Of a DNA stretch of 64,000 nucleotides, positions 54,878 through 64,000 are shown in pieces. The stretch lies in assembly GCF_004361065.1 (NCBI RefSeq), contig NZ_SELT01000003.1, positions 1 to 64,000 of the forward strand. Direction: 5' to 3'. Position numbers and translations under genes: made by a program. A model generated the notes under the pieces. That model had not been told where the DNA came from. It was given only the letters and a program-made list of their open reading frames with translations, and did no database searches. The DNA is from Cognatilysobacter terrigena (lineage in GTDB: Bacteria > Pseudomonadota > Gammaproteobacteria > Xanthomonadales > Xanthomonadaceae). Numbering within the stretch: the first letter of the stretch is position 1; each line of letters opens with the position of its first letter.

Positions 54878-57800
54878 ATGCGCGCAAAGACTCCAATCAT
54901 TCTCGCCACGACGGCGGCCATCCTTGGTCTCGGCGGCTATTTCGCCTATTCGGTACTCGCGACCCAAGGCGCGGGCACGCTTGCACAAGCGCCGCTAAAC
55001 ATCGAAGCGAACATCAAGCCCGCTTTCATCATGGCGGTCGACGATTCGAACTCCATGACGTTCGAGCGCCTGTTCGCCGGCGGTGACGGCAAGATGCGTT
55101 GGAACACGACGAACAACAGCTTCTTCAGCTCTGCGGGCGTCTTTTACGACGTCGGTGCTCCGTGTACCGGCAACGACACCGATTGCTACGTTTATCTGTA
55201 CCCGCACAACGGCTACAACGACGCCTACACCCCCGGCGAGGCGATCCCGCCGCTGGATAGTCTGGGTTTCGCGCGATCGCCCGCCTACAACAAGACCTAC
55301 TTCAATCCCAGCGTCACCTACGAGCCGTGGCTCAACGGTGATGGGTCGAGTTGGCCGAACGCCACGATCAATGCGGTGCGCGCCGATCCCCGTAACCCGA
55401 CCACGTACGGCACGACCGGCAGCACGACCTCGACTAAAGCGTATTCGGTCGTCTACGACCTGACGCAAAACCGCGCGTCGACGACAGAGGGGTTTCGGAT
55501 GCAGGCCGGTATGGCCATTCCGGATCTGAGTTCGCGCGGCATGCGATATCGCACGACTGCCAATGGCAACTGGACTACGTCCGCCGCGACTGCAACGAAC
55601 GCGGTCTACTACTTCGACTACTTCCCGGCGACGTTCTACCTGCCGGCGAACGACCCGGCGCCTACGGGGTATAAGACCGCTGACGCAAACCGTCCCGTGG
55701 TCGCCAATGCGTGCGGTCCAGGTTGCGACTTGCGTCGCTACGAGATCAAGTCCGCGAATTACAACACGTCCGCCGACTATGACGCGGCGATCCAGAACTT
55801 TGCCAACTGGTTCCAGTACCACCGCGACCGCGTGCTGGCGACGATCGGGTCGATGACGCATGCGCTTTCCGACGTGAGCAACATGCGCGTCGGATATTTC
55901 ACGATCAACAATCGTGTCAACGCGACCATGGACGACATGGGCGTCCAATCGGAAAAAAACGCCCTCTATGCCCAAATCATGGGGCTGTATACCAGTGGCG
56001 GCACCCCGAACCGCCAAGCGGTAGCGGCGCTCGGCGCACAGTTCGCTCGAACTGACGCGAACGCGCCGGTGCAGCTGGCCTGTCAACGCAACTCAGGCAT
56101 GTTGTTTACGGACGGCTACACCAATTCGGGCAACATCTCCACGGTCGGGAACACTGACGGCGCGTTGAGCGCGCCATTCGCCGACAACTACGCAGACACG
56201 ATTGCGGACATCACAGCCAAGTATTACTCGGGCACAGGGGTTCCGCTGCGCTCCGGGACGGGTTTCCCGGCGGGCAAGGTGAAGGTTCCGGACCAGTGCG
56301 CGACGCTCGATCCCACGACAGCGGCGTACAAGCGACTGGATTGCCAGACGAACCTGCACATGAATTTCTATGGGATCACGCTCGGTGCGGCCGGCCGCAT
56401 TTACGGCGTGAATTCAGCCGCCACGAGCGATCCGTACGCCAACCCGCCTAACTGGAACAGTTTGCCGAACCCGACCGGTGTTGATGACGGCACCGTGATC
56501 GACGAGATGTGGCACGCCACCATCAACAGCCGTGGCGCGTTCATCAACGCTTCGACTCCGAATGAAGTAACGAACGCAATGCGACGCGTCATCGATGCGG
56601 CCCGAAATGGCGACTCGCCCTCCGGCGGTATCGGTATCACGGGCGCGCGCATCGGCGCGGGCTCGCTCACGATCGTGCCGGAGTACAGCTCGACGAATAA
56701 CGGCACCGACTGGTACAGCCGCCTTACCGGTTATCGTGTTGCGACTGACGCGACGACTGGCGCGGTGACCTTTACCAATATCTGGGAAGCGAGTGCTCAG
56801 CTGGGCGCTGCCACTTCGCGCCGCATCTTCCGGGCCAAGACCAGCGGGACAGTCACGCCGAACGTCTCCGCGTTCGATTCCTCGTCGGTCACGGCGGCGG
56901 ATCTCTGCGCAGACTCGCTTGCGCTTTGCACCGCGGGCGGTGTGACCAACGGCATTGTCGGGTCAGGCAGCAAGCTCAGCATCACGATCGCGGACGCGGT
57001 CAACTATCTCCGCGGCGATCAGACGCTCGAGGCGACCAAGCTGCGTACTCGTACGTCGCGCCTGGGCGACATAGTGAATTCCACACCCGTGGTCTCGTCG
57101 CCTTTCATCGACTTCGGCTATCGCTCGATCCGCACGACGTCGGGCGGCACCACGACTTACCCATACCAGACGTCGTACGCCGCGTTCCTGACCAGCAAGG
57201 CGTCGACCACGTCGGTCGTCTATGCCGGCGCCAACGACGGCATGTTGCACGCCTTCAACGGTGACACCGGCGGCGAGTTGTTCGCGTACATCCCGTCGAT
57301 GGTGCTGGGGCATATGGGCAACTTGTTGTTCCCATACGACCCGGCGCGCCAAGGCGATCAGATCGCGCGTCACAAGTACTACACGGATGGCCCGGTCACT
57401 GTGGCAGATGCCTATATCAGTGGCGCGTGGAAAACCGTCTTGGTCGGGACGGCTGGCGCGGGCGGACGTGGTGTGTTTGCACTCGACGTGACGACGCCAT
57501 CGTCGTTCGGAACAGGCAACGTCCTCTGGGAGGTGAATTCCCAAGTCACGACGCCGTCGAATGTCGACGGGAATATGGGCTTCGTGTTGGGCCGTCCTGT
57601 GATCGTGCCGGTGATGGATTCCACGGGCGTTCGATGGAAGGCGATCTTCGGCAACGGTTACAACAGCACGAACCAGCGCGCGGTTCTGTTCGTCGTGGAC
57701 CTGCAGACGGGTGCGCCGACGATGATTACGGCGCAGGAGACCGGTCGATCCGGTATTGCCAATGGGTTGGGCAACATTGCGGTGCTCGACAGCTGGATCG

Positions 57801-58648
57801 GCAACACGAAGGGCACGGCCGAACTGAGTGGTCGCGACGGTCTGGCGGACACGGTGTATGCCGCGGACCAGAACGGCGCCATCTGGAAGTTCGATCTCCG
57901 CGACAACACTGTGCCGTCTACGCCGTTCTTCATCGCGACGGATCCCTCGGGCGCGCGTCAGCCGATTCTCGGCGGTATCGAGGCCGGTGCGGGTCCGGGC
58001 GGCGTCATGGTGTACTTCGGAACGGGCAGCTTCTCATTCGAGAGCGACAAGACCGATACGCAGATCCAGTCGTTCTACGGCGTCAACGATCGCGGTTCGA
58101 ATGTTGCGCGGTCGCAGCTCGTGCGCCAGACGCTGACCGACAATGGTGCCGTACGCACCATGTCGGCGAATGGCGGCAACGCCTACGGCTGGTACGTCGA
58201 CCTGGGCGCGATTTCCGGAACCACGGTGACTGCAACGGGCGAGCGTTCGGTCGGCTATCCGCGCGTCGAGAACGGCGTCGTGTTTTTCGCGACGTACCAG
58301 CCGACGACCGCCGTCGACTGCGACGGTGACGGTACGAATCGGATTTACGGCGTGAGCGCGGTGTCTGGTGCCTCGTCGATGGACTCGGTGCGTATCGGCT
58401 CACTGACGGGCTCTACTCCAGCAGCGGGTACGAATGGGTTCGCGCTGAATACGGGTGGCTCCGCACCGGTCAAGGACATCGCTGTCCTGTCGACCCCACG
58501 GCAGCAACCGTTGGCATCGGGCGCCACGACTGCCGAGCAGGCGGCCGCGCTCGCGATGCGGTGCTCCTCGATCGTCCAAGTAGCTGGCGCGCCCCCGATG
58601 TATCTGCCGCGCGCATGCGGCCGACAGTCGTGGCGTCAGGTACGCTGA
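54878..58648 (+). CDS. pilY1: PilY1-type pilus tip/adhesin protein
   Basis: 1256 residues. A signal-like hydrophobic N-terminus (about 5-28) is followed by a variable N-terminal half starting FIMAVDDSNSMT, a degenerate metal-ion-dependent adhesion-site-like motif. The C-terminal half (from about residue 770) is the PilY1 beta-propeller: VVYAGANDGMLHAFN, VGTAGAGGRGVFALDV, VYAADQNGAIWKFDL. A DCDGDGTN stretch near residue 1147 may bind calcium. PilY1 caps the pilus, acts in adhesion and surface sensing. The ATG at 54878 lies 13 bases after the pilX stop. The long N-terminal half is likely the adhesive part. Confidence 0.9.
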   Translation: MRAKTPIILATTAAILGLGGYFAYSVLATQGAGTLAQAPLNIEANIKPAFIMAVDDSNSMTFERLFAGGDGKMRWNTTNNSFFSSAGVFYDVGAPCTGNDTDCYVYLYPHNGYNDAYTPGEAIPPLDSLGFARSPAYNKTYFNPSVTYEPWLNGDGSSWPNATINAVRADPRNPTTYGTTGSTTSTKAYSVVYDLTQNRASTTEGFRMQAGMAIPDLSSRGMRYRTTANGNWTTSAATATNAVYYFDYFPATFYLPANDPAPTGYKTADANRPVVANACGPGCDLRRYEIKSANYNTSADYDAAIQNFANWFQYHRDRVLATIGSMTHALSDVSNMRVGYFTINNRVNATMDDMGVQSEKNALYAQIMGLYTSGGTPNRQAVAALGAQFARTDANAPVQLACQRNSGMLFTDGYTNSGNISTVGNTDGALSAPFADNYADTIADITAKYYSGTGVPLRSGTGFPAGKVKVPDQCATLDPTTAAYKRLDCQTNLHMNFYGITLGAAGRIYGVNSAATSDPYANPPNWNSLPNPTGVDDGTVIDEMWHATINSRGAFINASTPNEVTNAMRRVIDAARNGDSPSGGIGITGARIGAGSLTIVPEYSSTNNGTDWYSRLTGYRVATDATTGAVTFTNIWEASAQLGAATSRRIFRAKTSGTVTPNVSAFDSSSVTAADLCADSLALCTAGGVTNGIVGSGSKLSITIADAVNYLRGDQTLEATKLRTRTSRLGDIVNSTPVVSSPFIDFGYRSIRTTSGGTTTYPYQTSYAAFLTSKASTTSVVYAGANDGMLHAFNGDTGGELFAYIPSMVLGHMGNLLFPYDPARQGDQIARHKYYTDGPVTVADAYISGAWKTVLVGTAGAGGRGVFALDVTTPSSFGTGNVLWEVNSQVTTPSNVDGNMGFVLGRPVIVPVMDSTGVRWKAIFGNGYNSTNQRAVLFVVDLQTGAPTMITAQETGRSGIANGLGNIAVLDSWIGNTKGTAELSGRDGLADTVYAADQNGAIWKFDLRDNTVPSTPFFIATDPSGARQPILGGIEAGAGPGGVMVYFGTGSFSFESDKTDTQIQSFYGVNDRGSNVARSQLVRQTLTDNGAVRTMSANGGNAYGWYVDLGAISGTTVTATGERSVGYPRVENGVVFFATYQPTTAVDCDGDGTNRIYGVSAVSGASSMDSVRIGSLTGSTPAAGTNGFALNTGGSAPVKDIAVLSTPRQQPLASGATTAEQAAALAMRCSSIVQVAGAPPMYLPRACGRQSWRQVR

Positions 58649-58683
58649 CGATGCCTATCCGTTCTTTTATGAGGTCCGACCGA

Positions 58684-59097
58684 ATGCGCCCGAGCGTCGC
58701 GCGTACCAGCCGTGGTTTCACGCTGATCGAGTTGATGATCGTCGTCGTCGTGATTGCCATTCTCGCGGCGATCGCCTATCCGTCGTATTCGCAGTACACC
58801 CGGAAAGCCAAGCGGAATCAGGCCAAGGCGGACCTGGTGGAGTACGCCGCGCTGGCGGAGAGGTTCCACACGACGAACAACACGTACGTGGGCTTCACAT
58901 TGCCCAATACGGTCTCACCGAGGCAGGGTGGCAATACGGCTTACAACCTGACTCTGAATCCGGCCGCGACGCAGTCCACGTTCACCATCTCGGCGGCGCC
59001 GACGACAAACCAGAACAAGGACAAGTGCGGGACGCTGACGATCAACCAGGCGGGGGTGAAGACTCCCAACACCGGTTCGCAGGCGGATTGCTGGTAG
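58684..59097 (+). CDS. pilE: Type IV pilin-like protein PilE
   Basis: 137 residues. The leader ends SRG before FTLIELMIVVVVIAILAAIAYPSYSQYTRKAKRNQAKADL, and the C-terminal loop has cysteines at KCGTL and ADCW, the typical disulfide-bounded loop. In the P. aeruginosa-like operon order PilE closes the minor-pilin set. ATG 58684 is preceded by GAGG and gives an 11-residue leader; ATGs at 58669 and 58651 are alternatives. Followed by a strong terminator. Confidence 0.88.
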   Translation: MRPSVARTSRGFTLIELMIVVVVIAILAAIAYPSYSQYTRKAKRNQAKADLVEYAALAERFHTTNNTYVGFTLPNTVSPRQGGNTAYNLTLNPAATQSTFTISAAPTTNQNKDKCGTLTINQAGVKTPNTGSQADCW

Positions 59098-59116
59098 CGC
59101 AGCCGCATAGGCAACA

Positions 59117-59146
59117 AAAAAGGCCTGCATCGCTGCAGGCCTTTTT
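59117..59146 (+). terminator. Intrinsic terminator of the minor-pilin operon
   Basis: A 13-base perfect stem (59117-59129 with 59134-59146, 4-base loop) ending in five T. Its A-run also suits the minus strand, where tRNA-Asn ends 12 bases away. Confidence 0.85.
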
Positions 59147-59157
59147 CATTTCGATCT

Positions 59158-59233
59158 GGCGCCCGAAGTTGGACTCGAACCAACGACCCCCTGATTAACA
59201 GTCAAGTGCTCTAACCGGCTGAGCTATTCGGGC
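59158..59233 (-). tRNA. tRNA-Asn (anticodon GTT)
   Basis: The 76-base minus-strand sequence folds as a cloverleaf: acceptor GCCCGAA pairs with TTCGGGC, the D arm is GCTCAGCC..., the anticodon loop CTGTTAA places GTT in the anticodon, the T arm is TTCGAGTCC. The CCA end is encoded (59158-59160). It decodes AAC and AAU. Confidence 0.95.
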
Positions 59234-59242
59234 GGGGGCTGC

Positions 59243-59270
59243 ATTCTAACCGACAGGGTGGGGCGGTCAA
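59243..59270 (-). promoter_or_regulatory. Promoter of tRNA-Asn
   Basis: On the minus strand TTGACC (-35, 59265-59270) is 16 bases from TAGAAT (-10, 59243-59248), and a GC-rich GCAGCCCCC discriminator runs into the tRNA 5' end. This fits a strong, stringently controlled stable-RNA promoter. Confidence 0.6.
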
Positions 59271-59283
59271 CACCTGGATGCCA

Positions 59284-59796
59284 TCAACTGCAGAGGCGGG
59301 CCGCGGCCGATGCGTCAACGCGCGCCCGGCCGGCGTTGTTGACGATCACGGCGCGGTGGATGCCCTCGCTGCAGATTTCTATGGTCGTGTTCGTGCCGCT
59401 GGCCGCGCCGTTCGGGAGGAAGCGGACCAGCGGACGGGCCGTACTCGAACGCGTCTGCACGCGGGCGCCGGACGGCCGGGCTTGAGACAGAACTCCCGCG
59501 ACCGGCCGCCCGCTTCGTGACGCGTCTTCGAAGACGATCCAGCCGGCGTCCCAGACGCCGTCCTGACGGCAGGTTTCGCCATCGGAGCTCGGACAGACGC
59601 TTACCGCAGTGTTCCGCGCCACGGCGCTGAGCCGCGCGGACGCCAGGCTCGTCACCAACGTGGCGGTGGTCGTGCGCACATGGGTTCGGCGTGTCACGCC
59701 GGCGAGCGACGGCAGCGCCACACCCAGGATCAGGCTGGCGACTGCGAGCGTCATGATCAGTTCGATCAGGGTAAATCCGTTTACCTTGGTGCGCAT
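59284..59796 (-). CDS. FimT/GspH-like pseudopilin, solitary
   Basis: 170 residues. KVNGFTLIELIMTLAVASLILGVALPSLAG is a prepilin leader and helix, then a GspH-like globular part with ARLSAVARNTAVSVCPSSDGETC and IEICSEGIHRAVIVNNAGRARV at the end. GGAGGA precedes the ATG at 59796. It resembles fimU at 52132 in layout but is separate from the pilin operon and on the opposite strand. It may be a second minor pilin (FimT). Partner genes are not adjacent. Confidence 0.84.
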   Translation of the reverse strand: MRTKVNGFTLIELIMTLAVASLILGVALPSLAGVTRRTHVRTTTATLVTSLASARLSAVARNTAVSVCPSSDGETCRQDGVWDAGWIVFEDASRSGRPVAGVLSQARPSGARVQTRSSTARPLVRFLPNGAASGTNTTIEICSEGIHRAVIVNNAGRARVDASAAARLCS

Positions 59797-59914
59797 CGGT
59801 TCCTCCGTGTGCCAGCAAGTCTCCGCATAGTTGAGCGCCCGCTGTATCGGTCTGTGCGCCGGTCCCCTGTCAGACTTTTCTGGGGAGCGACCGCCCCCAC
59901 ATCGCGTATTCGCC

Positions 59915-61978
<2,064 letters not shown>

Positions 61979-61983
61979 CCGGC

Positions 61984-62012
61984 TTGTCGCCGGCGGCCGG
62001 TCCGGCTAGACT
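61984..62012 (+). promoter_or_regulatory. Promoter of tRNA-Val
   Basis: TTGTCG (61984-61989) and TAGACT (62007-62012) with a 17-base spacer, followed by a GC-rich discriminator, 34 bases before the tRNA 5' end. Confidence 0.6.
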
Positions 62013-62046
62013 GTGCGCCCTTCGCCGAGGCAGCCGCTTCGGCATT

Positions 62047-62121
62047 GGGCGGTTAGCTCAGCGGTAGAGCACTACCTTGACATGGTAGGGGTCACAGGTT
62101 CGAACCCTGTACCGCCCACCA
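62047..62121 (+). tRNA. tRNA-Val (anticodon GAC)
   Basis: A 75-base cloverleaf: acceptor GGGCGGT pairs with ACCGCCC, D arm GCTCAGCGGTAGAGC, anticodon stem CTACC/GGTAG with loop TTGACAT (anticodon GAC), and T arm ending GGTTCGAACC. CCA is encoded at 62119-62121. It decodes GUC and GUU. Confidence 0.95.
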
Positions 62122-62134
62122 CTTACGTGGTCAG

Positions 62135-62160
62135 ACGGCGCGATCTCACGATCGCGCCGT
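62135..62160 (+). terminator. Intrinsic terminator after tRNA-Val
   Basis: An 11-base perfect stem (62135-62145 with 62150-62160, 4-base loop) followed by TTTGCTTTTG. Confidence 0.8.
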
Positions 62161-62174
62161 TTTGCTTTTGGCGA

Positions 62175-62462
62175 TCAGGCGACGCGCCGCGTCGGGCCAC
62201 TGGGTGGCCGGGACCGCACCGACCGGCCGTGCCGGCGATGTGCGGCGCGACGATGGGCACGGGCCTCGAGGCGGGCCGCCGTGCGTCCTTCGACGTCGAG
62301 CAGGACGAGCCACGCGACCAGGCAACCGACCGCTGCGAGGGCAGCCACGGTGCGCGCGAGCGCCTCGGCGCGGCACGCCCCGGCGATCAGCATCGCGGTC
62401 AGAACGGCAAGCAGGGCGAGGGCGCAGCGGAGTCGACGCAGCGGGCGGGGCGTGGCGGTCAT
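62175..62462 (-). CDS. Small basic membrane protein of unknown function
   Basis: 95 residues from the ATG at 62462 (GGAG seven bases upstream). Two hydrophobic helices (about residues 12-31 and 38-58) are followed by an arginine/histidine-rich tail that ends in TRRVA. I do not recognise a family. Another start at 62504 would add 14 residues. It is convergent with tRNA-Val and divergent from moaA. The gap between it and moaA (62463-62625) shows no clear promoter; coding status is plausible rather than certain. Confidence 0.5.
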   Translation of the reverse strand: MTATPRPLRRLRCALALLAVLTAMLIAGACRAEALARTVAALAAVGCLVAWLVLLDVEGRTAARLEARAHRRAAHRRHGRSVRSRPPSGPTRRVA

Positions 62463-62625
62463 GAGGCGCTCCGGGTCGGTCGCGTCATTTTTCGGGCGCG
62501 CCATGACAGTCCGGTGAGACGGTACTGAAAGTTCGATGACAGGTCGTCTCGGCCGGTGAATGCGCGAGACGTTAAGCTGCACGCCTGTCATGCCGGCGGC
62601 GCTGCCGACGGCGGGAAGGAGTCCG

Positions 62626-63606
62626 ATGTCCGTCCTGTCCGACCCGTTCGGTCGCACATTTCCCTACTTGCGGCTCTCGCTCACCGAGGCCTGCAATTTC
62701 CGGTGCGGCTACTGCCTGCCGGACGGCTACGCCGCGGACGGTCGCCCGGTATTCCTCGCACGCGACGAGGTGCGACGCCTGATCGAAGGTTTTGCGAGCG
62801 TCGGCATGCGCAAGGTGCGCCTGACCGGCGGTGAGCCGACGTTGCGCAAGGACCTGGTCGACGTCATCGGCGATATCGCATCCGTCCCGGGCGTTTCGAA
62901 TATTGCGCTCACCACGAACGGCACCCGACTGCCTTCACAGGTGGGCGCGTGGCGCGAAGCCGGCTTGACCTCGCTCAACGTCAGCGTCGACTGCCTCGAC
63001 CGCGACGTCTTCCACGCCGTCACTGGCCACGATCGTCTTCCGGAAATTCTCGAAGGCGTCGAGCAGGCGCTGACGCTCGGCTACGACGCGATCAAGCTCA
63101 ATGCCGTGTTGCTGCGTGGCGTCAACGACGAAAGCCTGCCGCAGTGGCTCGACTACCTGCGCGATCGACGCGTCAGCGTGCGTTTCATCGAACTGATGCG
63201 CACCAACGACAACGTCGCGTACTTCGAGCGCCACCACGTGCGGGCGGAGACGCTCGAGCGGACGTTGGTCGAATCCGGCTGGGTGCGGATGATGCGCGCG
63301 TCGGACGCCGGCCCCGCGAACGAATACGTGCATCCGGATTACGCCGGTCGCATCGGCGTCATCGCACCGTATTCGAAGGACTTCTGCATGGGCTGCAATC
63401 GGTTGCGCGTGACGGCGCGGGGCGACCTGCGCCTCTGCCTGTTCGGCGACTTCGGCGTGCCGCTGCGACCGCTCCTGCAGCGCGACGAAGATCGGGACGC
63501 CCTCGTCGACCTCATCGCAGGCCAGCTGCGGTTGAAGGCGGCCGGTCACGGTCTGCACGAAGGCAACAGCGGCATCACGCCGCATCTCGCATCCATCGGA
63601 GGCTGA
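62626..63606 (+). CDS. moaA: GTP 3',8-cyclase MoaA
   Basis: 326 residues, radical-SAM first enzyme of molybdopterin synthesis. The N-terminal cluster motif is CNFRCGYC (near residues 24-31), LTGGEPTLRKDL follows, and the C-terminal cluster is CMGCNRLRVTARGDLRLC. The protein ends in GG, needed for activity. GGAAGGA five bases before the ATG at 62626 fixes the start; the frame upstream to 62560 is unsupported. Linked to moaC, whose start follows the stop directly. Confidence 0.96.
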   Translation: MSVLSDPFGRTFPYLRLSLTEACNFRCGYCLPDGYAADGRPVFLARDEVRRLIEGFASVGMRKVRLTGGEPTLRKDLVDVIGDIASVPGVSNIALTTNGTRLPSQVGAWREAGLTSLNVSVDCLDRDVFHAVTGHDRLPEILEGVEQALTLGYDAIKLNAVLLRGVNDESLPQWLDYLRDRRVSVRFIELMRTNDNVAYFERHHVRAETLERTLVESGWVRMMRASDAGPANEYVHPDYAGRIGVIAPYSKDFCMGCNRLRVTARGDLRLCLFGDFGVPLRPLLQRDEDRDALVDLIAGQLRLKAAGHGLHEGNSGITPHLASIGG

Positions 63607-64000
63607 GTGTCGGTCGAGTCGTTCCACATGGCCGACGTGCGCGGCAAGCGGCCGACGCGCCGGCGTGCCGTGGCCGTCGGTGAATTGCACGCGGGTGCCG
63701 AGGCGTACGCGGCGATCGTCGAGCGTCGCCTGCCGAAGGGCGACGCGATGGTGATGGCGGAGATCGCCGGGCTGCAGGGCGCGAAGCAGGCGTCCAACCT
63801 GATGCCGCTCTGCCATCCGTTACTGCTCGAACTCGTGCGTGTTCGTTGCGTGCCGGTGCCGGAGCGCCGTGCGATCCGCGTGTACTGCGAAGTCGCCACC
63901 GAAGCGCGCACGGGCGTCGAGATGGAAGCGCTGGCGGGGGCGAGCGCCGCGCTGCTGACGCTGTACGACCTGACCAAGCCCGTCGAGCCGGCGCTGTCGA
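63607..64000 (+). CDS. moaC: Cyclic pyranopterin monophosphate synthase MoaC, 3' end missing
   Basis: The visible 131 codons begin at a GTG immediately after the moaA stop. MADVRGKRPTRRRAVAVGEL is the family start; LPKGDAMVMAEIAGLQGAKQ, LMPLCHPLLLE (catalytic region) and TGVEMEALAGASAAL with LYDLTKP follow. MoaC turns the MoaA product into cyclic pyranopterin monophosphate. The window cuts it at about residue 131 of roughly 160. A later ATG at 63628 is another possible start. Confidence 0.93.
   Translation, partial: MSVESFHMADVRGKRPTRRRAVAVGELHAGAEAYAAIVERRLPKGDAMVMAEIAGLQGAKQASNLMPLCHPLLLELVRVRCVPVPERRAIRVYCEVATEARTGVEMEALAGASAALLTLYDLTKPVEPALS

Noticed and set aside
62463-62625. Possible molybdenum-cofactor riboswitch upstream of moaA
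   Set aside because: I could not find a convincing paired structure matching the Moco RNA; the gap is short and shared with a divergent small gene. Covariance-model search would be decisive.

Overview
The window is a chromosomal stretch of a high-GC gammaproteobacterium, most likely a Lysobacter/Luteimonas-like member of the Xanthomonadaceae. Evidence for this is the fused aspartate kinase/diaminopimelate decarboxylase (lysAC), the murL-murD2 pair known from Xanthomonas, the petABC-sspA-sspB order, a large Oar-like TonB-dependent receptor, and extensive 4-base start/stop overlaps. No insertion sequence, phage, CRISPR array, rRNA or plasmid feature was seen. It reads as mostly core genome with a few accessory islands.

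Layout: (1) 0-5.6 kb: a phzF-like gene edge, then the cell-wall precursor operon lysAC-murL-murD2. (2) 5.6-8.2 kb: a secreted dienelactone-hydrolase-like protein, ispB, ssb. (3) 8.2-11.6 kb: complete dTDP-L-rhamnose operon rfbBACD. (4) 11.7-17.9 kb: two secreted S9 peptidases flanking a POT peptide transporter. (5) 18-22.1 kb: a histidine phosphatase with NAD(P)H-hydrate dehydratase, then cstA-ybdD on the minus strand. (6) 22.1-26.8 kb: minus-strand operon ybeZ(phoH)-ybeY-ybeX-DUF4105-corA; the DUF4105 gene sits where E. coli has lnt. (7) 26.9-32.2 kb: an accessory block (amidohydrolase, PAP2, and a KASIII-epimerase-MBL trio) that separates ybeZYX from miaB (32.3-33.7 kb). (8) 33.8-41.3 kb: lytic transglycosylase, cytochrome bc1 (petABC), sspAB, DUF3301, a double-FHA membrane protein, nadC, Trm112. 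(9) 41.4-46 kb: purEK, a membrane protein, sodB, grxD, an atypical SDR and a MarC/YhgN protein. (10) 46-51 kb: Oar-like receptor and ppnN. (11) 51-59.8 kb: a LytS/FimS-like kinase divergent from the type IV pilus minor-pilin operon fimT/U-pilV-pilW-pilX-pilY1-pilE, tRNA-Asn and a solitary fimT-like gene. (12) 59.9-64 kb: uvrB, tRNA-Val, a small membrane protein, moaA and the start of moaC.

The strongest anomalies are four. uvrB carries an in-frame TAG at codon 26, where the family has a conserved tyrosine. A DUF4105 (Lnb-like) gene occupies the lnt slot. A compact KASIII/epimerase/MBL operon of unknown product sits inside an otherwise conserved locus. An orphan LytS-type kinase is divergent from the minor-pilin operon.

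Gene starts were chosen by ribosome-binding sites, family N-termini, signal peptides and overlaps. Function statements rest on motifs read by eye; no database search was run.
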